Of a stretch of DNA of 64,000 bases, positions 35,553 through 47,163 are shown one piece after another. Positions within the stretch are counted from its first letter, which is position 1. Every line of letters starts with the position of its first letter. The position numbers and the translations under genes were made by a program. The notes beneath the pieces are model-generated. The model worked only from the letters and a program-made list of their open reading frames with translations. It was not told the DNA's origin and did no database searches. Origin of the DNA: Tragulus kanchil (Eukaryota > Chordata > Mammalia > Artiodactyla > Tragulidae); assembly GCA_022376925.1 (NCBI GenBank), contig JAIOJX010000032.1, positions 198,272,939-198,336,938 on the forward strand. Reading direction: 5' to 3'.

Positions 35553-36278
35553 TCATTTTTGATTTTGGTGATCTGGTTTTTCTCTCTTTTTCTTGATGAG
35601 TCTGGCCAGTGGTGTGTCGATTTTATTGACTTTTTCGAAGAACCAGCTTTTTGTTTTATTTATCTTTACTATTGTTTCTTTTGTTTCTTTTTCATTTATT
35701 TCTGCTCTGATCTGTATGATTTCCCTTCTTCTGCTGGCTTTGGGGTGTTTTTGTTCTTCTTTCTCCAGTTGTTTTAAGCGTAAGGTAAGGTCGTCTGTTT
35801 GAGATTTTCCTAGTTTCTTGAGGTGGGATTGTATTGCTATAAACTTCCCTCTTAGAACTGCTTTTGCAGTATCCCATAGGTTTTGCACTGTCGTGTGTTC
35901 ATTGTCATTTTCTTCTAGGAATTTTTTTATTTCTCCTTTGATTTCCTCAATGATCAGTTGGTTTTTTAGGTATGTGTTGTTTAATCTCCATGTGTTTGTG
36001 TTTTTAGCGGTTTTTTTCCTGTAGTTGATCTCTAGTCTCACTGCATTGTGGTCCGAGAAGATGGTTGATAGAATTTCAGTTTTCTTGAATTGACTGAGGA
36101 TTGATTTGTGGCCCAAGATGTGGTCTATCCTGGAGAATGTTCCGTGAGCACTTGAGAAGAAAGTGTATTCTGCTTTTGGATGGAAAGTCCTAAAGATATC
36201 AATGAGGTCCATTTCTTCTAGTGTGGCATTTAAGGCTTGTGTTTCTTTATTAATTTTCTGTTTGGATGATCTGTCCAT
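35553..36278 (-). pseudogene. L1 ORF2 endonuclease C-terminal half and linker (241 codons)
   Basis: Endonuclease residues FSRIDHIL at 48-55 and the catalytic SDH at 75-77, followed by a charged helical linker. It is in the same frame as the endonuclease start but behind the stop at 36345-36347. At its end (about 35553-35580) the frame shifts by one within an A/G-rich run, as it also does in copy 1. Confidence 0.92.
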
Positions 36279-36344
36279 TGGTGTGAGAGGAGTGTTAAAG
36301 TCTCCTACTATGATTGTGTTGCTGTCAATGTCTTCTTTTATGTC

Positions 36345-36731
36345 TTAAAGTGTTTGTCTTATGTATTGGGGTGCTCCTGCGTTGGGAGCGTAGATATTTA
36401 TGATTGCTATGTCTTCTTCTTGGATGGATCCCTTAATCATGATGTAGTGACCTGCCTTGTCTCTTAGAATCTTCTTTACTTTAAAATCTATTTTATCTGA
36501 TATGAGGATTGCTACTCCAGCTTTCTTTTGATTTCCATTTGCATGGAATATCTTTTTCCAGCCTCTCACTTTCAGCCTATGAGTGTCTCTAGGTCTGAAA
36601 TGAGTTTCCTGGAGGCAGCATATGTATGGGTCGTGTTTTTGGATCCATTCAGCCACTCTGTGTCTTTTGGTTGGGGCGTTTAGTCCATTGACATTCAAAG
36701 TAATTATTGATACAAATGATCCTATTATCAT
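36345..36731 (-). pseudogene. L1 ORF2 start, AP-endonuclease N-terminus (128 codons)
   Basis: Start of ORF2: LNVNGLN with the catalytic Asn13, and CCLQETHF with Glu42, of the APE-type endonuclease that nicks target DNA. It ends at an in-frame TAA (36345-36347). The same frame reopens directly after, so this is a nonsense codon and not a frameshift. It starts 57 bp after ORF1. Confidence 0.93.
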
Positions 36732-36788
36732 CTTCTTAGATGTTATGATGGATTTATTTCGTGGATCTTCTCCTTTTATACTTGTTTT

Positions 36789-37694
36789 CTATATAAGTCC
36801 CTTTAACATTTGTTGTAAGGCTGGTTTGGTGTGACTAAATTCTTTTAATTTTTGCTTGTCTGTAAAGCTTTTGATTTCTCCATCAATTTTGAAGGAGATC
36901 CTTGCAGGGTAGAGGATTCTTGGTTGCAGATTATTCTCTTTCAGCCGTTTAAATGTGTCCTGCCATTCCCTTCTGGCCTGCAGAGTTTCTGTTGAAAGAT
37001 CAGCTGTTAAATGGATGGGCTTTCCCTTGTATGTCACTAGTTGCTTTTCCCTTGCTGCTTTGAGAATTCTATCTTTGTGTTTAATTTGTGTTAACTTCAT
37101 TAATATGTGTCTTGGTGTGTTTCTTCTCGGATTGATTCTATTAGGTACTCTTTGTGCTTCTTGGACTTGATTGACTATTTCTTTTCCCATTTGGGGGAAA
37201 TTTTCAACTATAATCTCTTCAAAAATTTTCTCATAGCCTTTCTTTCTTTCTTCTTCTTCTGGAACCCCTATAATTCGAATATTGGTGCGTTTGATATTAT
37301 CCCAGAGGTCTCTGAGGCTGTCCTCTGCTCTTTTCATTCTTTGAGCTAGAGTCTGTTTTTCAGCAGTTACTTCCACCATTTTATCTTCCAGCACACTTAT
37401 CCAGTCTTCTGTCTCAGATACTCTGCTCTTGATTCCTTCTACAGTGTTTTTCAGTTCAGCAATTGAGTTGTTTGTCTCTGTTACTTTTTTGGTAAGTTCT
37501 TGTATTTCTTTATTCAGTGTGTTAGTTGTATCTTGCAATTTCTCTGAAATTCTGTTTTCAGTGTCTTTGATCATCTTTACTATCATTCTTCTGAAATCAC
37601 TTTCAGAAAGTTTGTCCAAATTCTCTTCATTAATTTGATCTTGTGTGTTTGTGGATTGTTCCTTCGCTTGTGTGGTATTTCTCTGCCGTTTCAT
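36789..37694 (-). CDS. L1 ORF1 protein (RNA-binding chaperone), intact
   Basis: 301 codons from ATG to stop with no break. In L1 this protein trimerises, binds L1 RNA and has chaperone activity. Residues about 20-130 are a heptad-rich coiled coil (KLQDTTNTLNKEIQELTKKV region). About 135-230 is the RRM-like part starting NIRIIGVPEEEE. The rest is the basic C-terminal domain with ARREWQDTF and ILYPARISFKIDG. It is in the usual size range (about 300-340). It lies outside D10-D12 and is present once. It is likely transcribed only from the L1 promoter, if at all. Confidence 0.95.
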   Translation of the reverse strand: MKRQRNTTQAKEQSTNTQDQINEENLDKLSESDFRRMIVKMIKDTENRISEKLQDTTNTLNKEIQELTKKVTETNNSIAELKNTVEGIKSRVSETEDWISVLEDKMVEVTAEKQTLAQRMKRAEDSLRDLWDNIKRTNIRIIGVPEEEERKKGYEKIFEEIIVENFPQMGKEIVNQVQEAQRVPNRINPRRNTPRHILMKLTQIKHKDRILKAAREKQLVTYKGKPIHLTADLSTETLQARREWQDTFKRLKENNLQPRILYPARISFKIDGEIKSFTDKQKLKEFSHTKPALQQMLKGLI

Positions 37695-39783
37695 TGTTAT
37701 TATTAATTTTTTAAAACTGATTCTGTTTGGGATTTCCTTTTCCCAGACTTTGAGTTACGTCTGTTGGTGTTTGTTGTTTGGATGGGGCTTCTATTCTGGG
37801 TGATGCTGGTGATTGGGTGATGTCAGGACTTGTATACAAGTGATTACCTTTGTTGGCGTTCTCACTTGTATACTGCTCGTTAGTGTTATGCGTTCTCTAG
37901 TATTGTAGAGTTTTGGAGTCAGAGCACCCTCCTTAAAACCCCGAGGCTTGTTGCCTGACCAGGGAATGAAGATTTCACGGCTGGTTTGTTATGGCATTAA
38001 ATGATATTAAAACATATATATGCAAATGAGAAATAGAAGGTATACCTTTGACAAATGGCAATTTAAAAATTATGCAAGTACTATCTAGCGTATTGAATTA
38101 TACACATAAGCATACACAGCTATAACATAACCCAAGCATTCCAATCAAAAATACAGTACAATACGTTAGCACGGCGAATAGAGAAATCCAAGAATGATAT
38201 CCACAAGTTAATAAGCAAACTAAGTAGAGAACCAATTGGAGAATAATGCTAGAGCAGGATTCCCGTTGGGGATAAGGCAATGAGGACAGAACAGACTAAG
38301 AAATATAGTGGGGAAAGGGAAAAAGAGAAAGGGAGGATAGAAGCGAAATATAGAATAATATTGCAAAGTTAAATATAGGGAGATAAAAATTTGTATGTAT
38401 TAGAATTTAGTGCTATAGGAAAGGAGCTTCAGAGAAAGCAAAGAATTATAGAGGCGGTAGTAGTACAAATGAAAAAATTATTAAAAATTAAAAGATCTAA
38501 ATTTTATAGAAAAATATAGAAAAACAAAGCAAAAATAATAAAAACAAACAAAACCCCCACAGAACCTTAAAAGGCCAATGGGGAAACAGAAGTTTATACC
38601 AAAATAAAATGTATGGTTTAAAAGGAAAAAGAAAAAAAAAAATTTATGTAAACTTGAATATATTCAGTCTTACTGATAAGATTAGTAGCTTCAATAGAAT
38701 TCAGTGAAGGAAATGAACACACCCACTCTCTCTCTCACACACACCCCCAAGAAAAGAAAAAAAAAACAAAAAACGGTGGGTGCGCTGAGTGGGTTTGGAA
38801 AAAAGAGAAAAAAAAAAAATTTAAACAAAGTAATACAATACAAAAAATGAAATTTTAAAGTCCAGCAGTAACTCCAGCTTCAGAGAAAACGTGAAAATAG
38901 TGTTTATGTTCTTCTGTCTCTTGCTGACTATTCAGGAATTATCAGTCTTTTTCTTGCCTCTGGCAGTGGTTGGATCTGAAGACCTCTTTGACTTCTTGTT
39001 TGTTTCGGCCTATTCCAGAATTAAAAGGCCCGCCCAGGCTGGCCCTGGGAGTTTCTTAATCCAAATCCCTTTTCTTGCTGGGTGGAGCTAAATTCCCTCC
39101 CTGTAGCTTGACCAGCAGCCCTGCAGTTTGACCAGCAGCCAAACTACAGTAGGGAAAATGGCGTCTGTCTCACAGAGGATTTATTCCCACATGCTCTATG
39201 GGAAGCACTTCCACAGTGCCCCCGACCCTGCTGCAGGCCACCGTCGACCCCCGCCACCGCGGGAGACGTCAGGTTACTCAGAGGTGAGTCTGGCTCAGTC
39301 ACATGCAGGATCGCTATTCCTCTCTCCCTGATCACAGTGCGCAGAGACTTTCCAGTCCTCCTCGGCGGCTCTGTGATCCGGTTAATGGTAACCTCCTCCA
39401 AAGGGAACTGAGTGCCGCCCTTCCGAGGCCTGCTCAAGGGCACTTCTAGCTCAAGGGGGCACCTGGACCCTCCAAAGCAGGTCTGGCTCAGTCCCTTGTG
39501 GGTGTTAGTGCTCCTCTCCCGGGTTTTGATCTGCAACAGGCTTTGCGGCTTTGGCCCGCCCAGCCTCTCCGGCGGGTATGAGGTTTGACTTTTAAAAGTG
39601 CGATTGCGCCCCTCCTACCGTCTTGATGCGGCTTCTCCTTTGTTCTTCGATGTGGGGTGTCCTTTCTGTGATCAGATCCAGCCTCCTTTCGTCGATGGTT
39701 TCCCAGGAACTTGTCGCAATTCAGGCGATTTTGCAGGAGAGATGAGTGCACGTCCTTCTACGCCGCCATCTTAGCTCCGACTT
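37695..39783 (-). promoter_or_regulatory. L1 5' UTR and internal promoter
   Basis: About 2.09 kb upstream of ORF1. The outer 0.8 kb (about 38990-39783) is CpG-rich against an AT-rich background. Near the 5' terminus the minus strand reads AAGATGGC (39765-39772), the YY1-type site that in L1 positions transcription start near the first base. The inner part is A-rich. Frames inside it (for example 130 codons at 39144-39536) have no known domain. Confidence 0.85.
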
Positions 39784-39797
39784 CATGGCCTATTTTT
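39784..39797. repeat. L1 target-site duplication, right
   Basis: catggcctattttt, matching 29207-29220. The pair marks a target-primed insertion and fixes the L1 ends. Confidence 0.88.
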
Positions 39798-40824
39798 AAT
39801 GCAAGTGTTTCTGTAAGTGATACATCATTGAACTACCATGTCTTTGTCATGATGTGGGAAGAAGTAAAATTGGGAAATACTAGTACAGGAAGAAGAGACA
39901 AGGATGGATAGTTTAAAATTGCGATGTACTTCCTATTTTGGTAAAGTTTGCTCTGTAAGGAAATCTTGGGAAGCCACACCTCAGAGTCAAAAATATTGTT
40001 ACTATCATAGTAATCTATAGTACTTGAGATTTCAGATGTTTTATTTCAGATTTACATGTTTTCATCTTCTGATGTAGGTCATTTTTTTTTTCAATGTAAC
40101 CTCAGCTACATCTCTGGCCTCTTTGTTTCTGGAAAAACCCTCTTGGAGTCACATCCTTAGTATGTAATAAACATAATTACAACCATTGTCTGTATCCACA
40201 TCTTTGGAGGCTCTTTTTTTTTTTCTTTTTTCAGGAAAGCTAAAGAGCATTTAGATACAAAACCAAATGAAGTAGAGGTCTGCTCAGTTGACCTGAAGAG
40301 AATGCTGCTTTGGAGGGACTGAAGAGCTATAAACTCCAGATTATTTCAAAATTTTGTTCCAGAAACAAAGAAAGATTAAAACATTTCTCTAGAGACCAAC
40401 AAGCTCTTCTTAAAATCCCAGTTTATTCCATTTATCTCACCTATGACAACTTGAGTGTCTCATTGCCATAGGTTCTAAATATGTAAAATGAATAGAGAAT
40501 CTGTTTCAGGATTAAAAAGCATGAAACATCAGATTGCAATGTACTTATCACTTTACATGCAAGAGTTCAATGAATTGTGGGTATGTAATGCTTACTGTTA
40601 CTCATCCAAAGTCTCCTTTCATTCCTGTGCAGAGTTCCCTGAAACATACCTCCTTTTATGTGTCTTTGAATACAAGGACGGTACTCAAAAGAAATGTGGA
40701 AAAGGAGAGGCAGTCACGTGCATTTTAAATGTTGGGTGGGAAGGGAATTGGAACATGCATCAAAACCATTGCTGTGCACACGCTGGGTAATCGTACATCT
40801 GCATATCATTCCCTTTTTGATGTT
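39798..40824. other. Single-copy interval, no gene seen
   Basis: AT-rich with T tracts at about 40083-40092 and 40211-40231. A 100-codon frame at 40488-40790 has no domain, no signal peptide and no supporting context, so I leave it uncalled. Confidence 0.55.
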
Positions 40825-41095
40825 TTTTTTAATTGTGATAAAAGTCACATAATATAAAGCATACTTTTTTACTCTCTTTACCTGTATAGTTCAGGTGCAT
40901 TAAGTGCATCCACACTGTCATGCAGCGCTCACCCTCATCCCTCTTCAGAATTTTTCATCTTCCTAAACTGAAAATCTGGCCCCATTGAATATGAACCTCC
41001 CTTTACTCCTTCCTCACCAGCCCCTGGCATCTACCAATATCCTTTCTGACTCTATGAATTTGACTATTCTGGGTACCTCATATAAGTGAAATTAA
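40825..41095 (-). mobile_element. Old L1 (L1M-type) 3' region, antisense
   Basis: The order aagtgcatccacactgtcat, cttcctaaactgaaaatctg, ccagcccctggcatctacca, tctatgaatttgactattct and tacctcatataagtg is that of old L1 3' sequence read in reverse. Confidence 0.75.
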
Positions 41096-41109
41096 ACCCA
41101 GAGAAAACA

Positions 41110-41345
41110 GGAATTCCAGAAGATACATGCAATGCATCCAGCATTCAATACAGCACTATTGACAATAGCCAGGCTATGGAATCAGCCTAAATATCCATCA
41201 GCAGATGAATGGACAGAGAATGTGGTACATATATACAATGGAATATTACTCAGCCATAAAAAGGAATGAAACTGTGCCATTTTTCAGATACATGTATGAA
41301 ACTAAATACAGAGTTAGTTAAATCAGAAAGAGAAAAGGACATATT
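41110..41345 (+). mobile_element. L1 ORF2 end / 3' UTR fragment, sense (copy 1)
   Basis: cagcactattgacaatagcc, aaatatccatcagcagatga, acaatggaatattactcagc and aaaaggaatgaaac: the conserved L1 ORF2 3' end, in the opposite orientation to the fragment just left of it. Confidence 0.85.
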
Positions 41346-43437
41346 GTGTATTAATACATATCATTCTTTCTTACCATTCAGCTCATTGCAAGTCTGACAG
41401 AACTTCCTTAGAAAGGATAAATCATCATGCACTGTGCCTAAGAGGGGACGAATCCAGGCAGTGGCTGCAATTTTATACTGAAAACGACTCACTCTGTTCT
41501 CACAGTGGGCTTTCTGATCTTCTTGGGTGGCATCCTTAGTAGAGCATGTCATATGTGAAGCATATCATTGCGATCCCATCAGTGAACATTCTCCAGTGAT
41601 GTTTTGGGAAGGTGTGTAAATGCTAACCAAAACCACAAAGAAAGGATGTTTCTGCTTTCCCATGGCATGCAAGAAAAACATGAATGTTTGATGTGTCCAT
41701 TTACATGCAAACTCAGCATAGCTAAGGAAAAGATCAGTTTTCCAAGTATGATTGCATGAAGGCAATAAGGTATAACTACAAAGAAAGTAACTATGTTTTC
41801 AAGTGTAATTGCTGAAGCAGACACATATGATGTATGTGTGTGTGTGTGTCTTTTTCAAGCTTTTTGCTTACCATTTAATTTAATATTGGGAAAAATGTCA
41901 ATGGATTTGTAAAAACAACTCCCACACATTAATACTATGTTTTTAAACAGCTTGATTCTAAGTTATTCATAAACAAACATCTAGAAAACAATATTTGATG
42001 ATTACAGATATATACACAATTGCATGTTTTATAAGGCAGGGTTTACAGTAGGCATTAGAAGCTACACCTTTGCACTCTAATTTCTGGAACTATCAACATC
42101 TCCTTTGAGGAATGAGTTACTGAAGTTGTTTCTTTTATGGACATTCATATTCATAAAGTGATAGCTTTCTCCTGGCAGACTTTATCCTCACTCAGCTAAA
42201 CTGGAAGTCATTTTTCTGTAGAGAGCCTCACTACTGGAACAAACTGAACAAGAACTCTCATCACACATTAAAAGCTCTTGGAAGAGACCTGCAATGCATC
42301 CAGCATTCAATACAGCACTATTGACAATAGCCAGGCTATGGAATCAGCTAAATATCCATCAGCAGATGGGGGTTACATATATACAATGGAATATTACTCA
42401 GCCATAAAAAGGAATGAAACTGTGCCATTTTTCAGATACATGTATGAAACTAAATACAGAGTTAGTTAAATCAGAAAGAGAAAAGGACATATTGTGTATT
42501 AATACATATCATTCTTTCTTACCATTCAGCTCATTGCAAGTCTGACAGAACTTCCTTAGAAAGGATAAATCATCATGCACTGTGCCTAAGAGGGGACGAA
42601 TCCAGGCAGTGGCTGCAATTTTATACTGAAAACGACTCACTCTGTTCTCACAGTGGGCTTTCTGATCTTCTTGGGTGGCATCCTTAGTAGAGCATGTCAT
42701 ATGTGAAGCATATCATTGCGATCCCATCAGTGAACATTCTCCAGTGATGTTTTGGGAAGGGTGTGTAAATGCTAACCAAAACCACAAAGAAAGGATGTTT
42801 CTGCTTTCCCATGGCATGCAAGAAAAACATGAATGTTTGATGTGTCCATTTACATGCAAACTCAGCATAGCTAAGGAAAAGATCAGTTTTCCAAGTATGA
42901 TTGCATGAAGGCAATAAGGTATAACTACAAAGAAAGTAACTATGTTTTCAAGTGTAATTGCTGAAGCAGACACATAGGATGTATGTGTGTGTGTTTTCTT
43001 TTCAAGCTTTTGCTTACCATTTAATTTAATATTGGGAAAAATGTCAATGGATTTGTAAAAACAACTCCCACACATTAATACTATGTTTTTAAACAGCTTG
43101 ATTCTAAGTTATTCATAAACAAACATCTAGAAAACAATATTTGATGATTACAGATATATACACAATTGCATGTTTTATAAGGCAGGGTTTACAGTAGGCA
43201 TTAGAAGCTACACCTTTGCACTCTAATTTCTGGAACTATCAACATCTCCTTTGAGGAATGAGTTACTGAAGTTGTTTCTTTTATGGACATTCATATTCAT
43301 AAAGTGATAGCTTTCTCCTGGCAGACTTTATCCTCACTCAGCTAAACTGGAAGTCATTTTTCTGTAGAGAGCCTCACTACTGGAACAAACTGAACAAGAA
43401 CTCTCATCACACATTAAAAGCTCTTGGAAGAGACCTG
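41128..43437. repeat. Tandem duplication D13 (41128-42291 = 42290-43437)
   Basis: Head to tail with a 2-base overlap. The offset falls from 1162 to 1148 because copy 2 lacks 14 bases about 55-85 bases from its start. Further small indels occur near 41617/42760 and in a TG run (41834-41860 against 42982-43006). This is the most diverged pair. Confidence 0.96.
42290..42493 (+). mobile_element. L1 3' fragment (copy 2, within D13)
   Basis: Shortened duplicate of 41128-41345. A net 14 bases are missing and a gggggtt string replaces part of the original. Confidence 0.85.
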
Positions 43438-44102
43438 GGATTGGCTCTATGGTAGACATAATTCAAATGCAAATGCATTTAGTCAGTGATTTGCCTTGCA
43501 TGCCAAATTTTGGTGCAAAAGGAAAACTAACTACTGATCGTGTGCTCTTTTCTACCAATAAGCAAGATGCCAACAGTGGAACTGATATCTTTTCTTCAAA
43601 ACAGTGCTATAGAGTCTTGAAGAAAGGATTATAATGCTCACTCCATCATTTCAGAGACATTACCAACTATACCCCTAAGTATTTCACAGTGACTTGTGTC
43701 TTATAACACTAAGAAAAAAAATTGGCTCTATGTATATATAAAAAGAATTCAAATATGCAATAAAATGGATAAAATAACCATATTTATCCTGTATCTGAAA
43801 ACAGTATTATTTAAATTTTTTGACATTTTTACTTTGTTTTTACTGAGTGTTGCTTACACAGTTGTGGTTTAATAACCAGCATTTTATTCATTCAATATCA
43901 GAGAAATCTCTTCTTCAACATTATCTTTTAGGGTTTGCATAATATCCCACATGTAACAATTCTAGAATTTGCTTACCTGTTTCCTCCAGGAAAATTAGAC
44001 ACATAGGTTCTTTAAAAAATATCTCTTTAAGATTATTTCTTTATGATAGAATCCCTAGATTAATAACTCAAAAGTTATGAACATTTATTATGACTTTTGA
44101 TA
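43438..44102. other. Single-copy interval, no gene seen
   Basis: AT-rich with no recognisable element or domain-bearing frame. The 61-codon frame at 43449-43634 has no features. Confidence 0.6.
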
Positions 44103-44412
44103 TTGTTTAGTCACTAAGTCATGTCCAACACCTTATGACTCCATGGACTGCAGCATGCCAGGCTTACCTGTCCTTCAGTATCTCCCAGAGTTTACTCAAG
44201 CTCATGTCCATTGACTCAGTGATGTCATCCAACCATCTCATCCTCTGTTGCCCCCTTCTCCTCCTGCCTTCAATCTTTCCCAACATCAGACTCTTTGCCA
44301 ACGAGTCAGCTCTTCATCTCAGGTGGCCAAAGTATTGGAGCTTCAGCTTTAGCATCAGTTCTCCCAATGAATATTCAGGGTTGATTTCCTTTAGAGTTGA
44401 CTGGTTTGATCT
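44103..44412 (-). mobile_element. BovB 3'-end fragment, antisense (copy 1)
   Basis: ttgtttagtcactaagtcat, actccatggactgcagcatg, atccaaccatctcatcctct, aaagtattggagcttcagct and attcagggttgatttccttt are the antisense 3' end of BovB. The 120-codon plus-strand frame over it is not a gene. Confidence 0.9.
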
Positions 44413-46395
44413 CTATGGTGTCTGCTGTATATATACATGGTATTGGAGTTCAGTACAGAATAATTTGGTTTTTGCCCTCATGGAACCAATAGTCTAGCAG
44501 GATTTAAATTTGTTATCTAAATAAATCATTGGATTTATTAATAAAGGAACTGTTACTGTTCCATTTTCCCAAAGGCTGACAATGGGAGAAGAGAGGTTAC
44601 TTCTTGTATTCAGCCAGGACTAAAATCCAGAAAGTTCATCTTCAGAACCTGTCTCCTTGAGACAACATTAATATGCCTTTCAGTAATAAGTATACTTGTC
44701 TTGAGTTTAGGTAATGTTTGAAAATGTAAAGCTAAATGTTTTGAAGTGTCTAGGATGCCAAGGTTGAGAAAGTTTTTCCTAAGTGAGAAGACAATGAAAG
44801 ATTGTAGAAAGGTCTTAAGCAGAAGTGTGCTTTGGAGAAGATGGCCTGGGGGTGGTACAGGAGGTCTAAAAAGGCTAATGCTATGGCCTGTCAACCACTT
44901 ACCGTATTTTAGGAACTTAACAGCAGTTCAAAATTGTATGTTGTTTGCACACATTTCCTTAATAACAATTGAATGAAGGAATGTCATTTTATGAGTCTAT
45001 TGAGGACAAGTCTTAGGCAGAAAACTTTTCAGTTCTACTCTGGAAATAACTATTTCCAATATTTCCAAATGGAAATTACCAGAAGTTTTTGTATCCAAAG
45101 ATTATTATAGCTGTTCTGTCTAACAGTTATCAGCTTGTGGCCACAGATAGGGTTTACTGTGTCCATGCTGTCTTGAAATAGCTTTGTATTCCCTTTGTAT
45201 TTCAAATTGATCATAACTATCCAATATTCACTCATTCGTTTCTTAATTCTTCACTCACAGATGCACTGAACATAGTGCATTTGGGTATTCCCAGTACTCA
45301 ACTCATGTCCATTGACTCAGTGATGTCATCCAACCATCTCATCCTCTGTTGCCCCCTTCTCCTCCTGCCTTCAATCTTTCCCAACATCAGACTCTTTGCC
45401 AACGAGTCAGCTCTTCATCTCAGGTGGCCAAAGTATTGGAGCTTCAGCTTTAGCATCAGTTCTCCCAATGAATATTCAGGGTTGATTTCCTTTAGAGTTG
45501 ACTGGTTTGATCTCTATGGTGTCTGCTGTATATATACATGGTATTGGAGTTCAGTACAGAATAATTTGGTTTTTGCCCTCATGGAACCAATAGTCTAGCA
45601 GGATTTAAATTTGTTATCTAAATAAATCATTGGATTTATTAATAAAGGAACTGTTACTGTTCCATTTTCCCAAAGGCTGACAATGGGAGAAGAGAGGTTA
45701 CTTCTTGTATTCAGCCAGGACTAAAATCCAGAAAGTTCATCTTCAGAACCTGTCTCCTTGAGACAACATTAATATGCCTTTCAGTAATAAGTATACTTGT
45801 CTTGAGTTTAGGTAATGTTTGAAAATGTAAAGCTAAATGTTTTGAAGTGTCTAGGATGCCAAGGTTGAGAAAGTTTTTCCTAAGTGAGAAGACAATGAAA
45901 GATTGTAGAAAGGTCTTAAGCAGAAGTGTGCTTTGGAGAAGATGGCCTGGGGGTGGTACAGGAGGTCTAAAAAGGCTAATGCTATGGCCTGTCAACCACT
46001 TACCGTATTTTAGGAACTTAACAGCAGTTCAAAATTGTATGTTGTTTGCACACATTTCCTTAATAACAATTGAATGAAGGAATGTCATTTTATGAGTCTA
46101 TTGAGGACAAGTCTTAGGCAGAAAACTTTTCAGTTCTACTCTGGAAATAACTATTTCCAATATTTCCAAATGGAAATTACCAGAAGTTTTTGTATCCAAA
46201 GATTATTATAGCTGTTCTGTCTAACAGTTATCAGCTTGTGGCCACAGATAGGGTTTACTGTGTCCATGCTGTCTTGAAATAGCTTTGTATTCCCTTTGTA
46301 TTTCAAATTGATCATAACTATCCAATATTCACTCATTCGTTTCTTAATTCTTCACTCACAGATGCACTGAACATAGTGCATTTGGGTATTCCCAG
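44201..46395. repeat. Tandem duplication D14 (44201-45294 = 45302-46395)
   Basis: A unit of 1094 bp at offset 1101 with a 7-bp spacer (45295-45301). It starts inside the BovB fragment. No differences seen. Confidence 0.97.
45302..45513 (-). mobile_element. BovB 3'-end fragment (copy 2, partial, within D14)
   Basis: Repeat of 44201-44412 only, since D14 begins part-way through the BovB piece. Confidence 0.9.
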
Positions 46396-46621
46396 ATCAT
46401 AGTTTAGTGAGGGAGACAGGTCTATTCCTTGGTGAAGAAAATTTTCTAGAAGCTATATTTACTAGAGAACACTGCTTCCTGTCTTCACCCCTGCCACTCT
46501 GGACCATCCCTTCCCACCTGGTTTTTCCTAATTGCTTTATAATTAATCTCTCTCTCTGTCTCTCTCTTTACATTTCTTCTTATTCTCTACATAAAAATCA
46601 AAGTGTTTCTTACAAAGTATA

Positions 46622-47098
46622 AATAAGATGATGCTACTTTTCTACTCAAAGCCTGCAATGGTTCCTCATTACACTCAGGGGAAGGGTCAGACCTTTCAGA
46701 GATCTACCAAGCCCCATATAATCAATTATAGACTTTATCATCTACTCCTCTTCTCCACCCACCTCCACCCCATTCACCTTTCTCCAGCCATTCTGACCTC
46801 CTTATAGCTCCTCAAATACCCCATGTATACTGCAGTGTTGGGTCATATGCACTGCTAACATTTCCTAGCATTTACCAGCTCCTAACATCCTGCCTACATC
46901 TCTCTTTTTTTTTAATTTTAAGTTTTTATCATCATGTGTCTTTTATAGTATTTTTGTCTGTCTCCTTCACCTTACCTCCCTCCACAGGGCAAAATCTTTC
47001 TTCATTTTGATCACTGATGATTTCTCATTCACCCAGAATTGTGCTGACATATAGCAGGTACTCAAAAATATTTGTTGGATGAATAAATAAATATAAAC
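46622..47098 (+). mobile_element. L2 LINE 3' region
   Basis: Order typical of L2 3' ends: gcctgcaatggttcctcatt, gatctaccaagccccatata, ctccagccattctgacctcc, then near the end acatatagcaggtactcaaa and atttgttggatgaataaata. Ancient and non-coding. Confidence 0.75.
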
Positions 47099-47163
47099 AT
47101 ATTTAATGCAACATGGTGACTTAAATGAACAGTGTTCAAGAGAGTGCATTAAAGAACAGACTC

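Larger units (their letters stand above)
34297..36510. repeat. Tandem duplication D12 inside L1 (34297-35390 = 35418-36510)
   Basis: A unit of 1094/1093 bp. The offset is 1121, then 1120, with a 27-bp spacer (35391-35417). Differences cluster 15-35 bases into copy 2, plus single changes at about 34429/35549, 34459/35579 and 34728/35848. Confidence 0.97.
29221..39783 (-). mobile_element. Full-length ruminant L1 retrotransposon
   Basis: A complete minus-strand L1: CpG-rich 5' UTR, intact ORF1, a 57-bp gap, broken ORF2, short 3' UTR with an A tail (T run on +), and flanking 14-bp target-site duplications. It spans 10.56 kb but holds three 1.1-kb duplications (D10-D12). Without them it is about 7.17 kb. 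It is the youngest-looking autonomous element here, yet ORF2 carries a stop codon and two frameshifts. Confidence 0.95.

Noticed and set aside
39144..39536. 130-codon minus-strand frame in the L1 5' UTR as an ORF0-like gene
   Set aside because: It is on the L1 sense strand. ORF0 in primates is antisense, and no matching family is recognised. Chance open frame in CpG-rich DNA is likelier.
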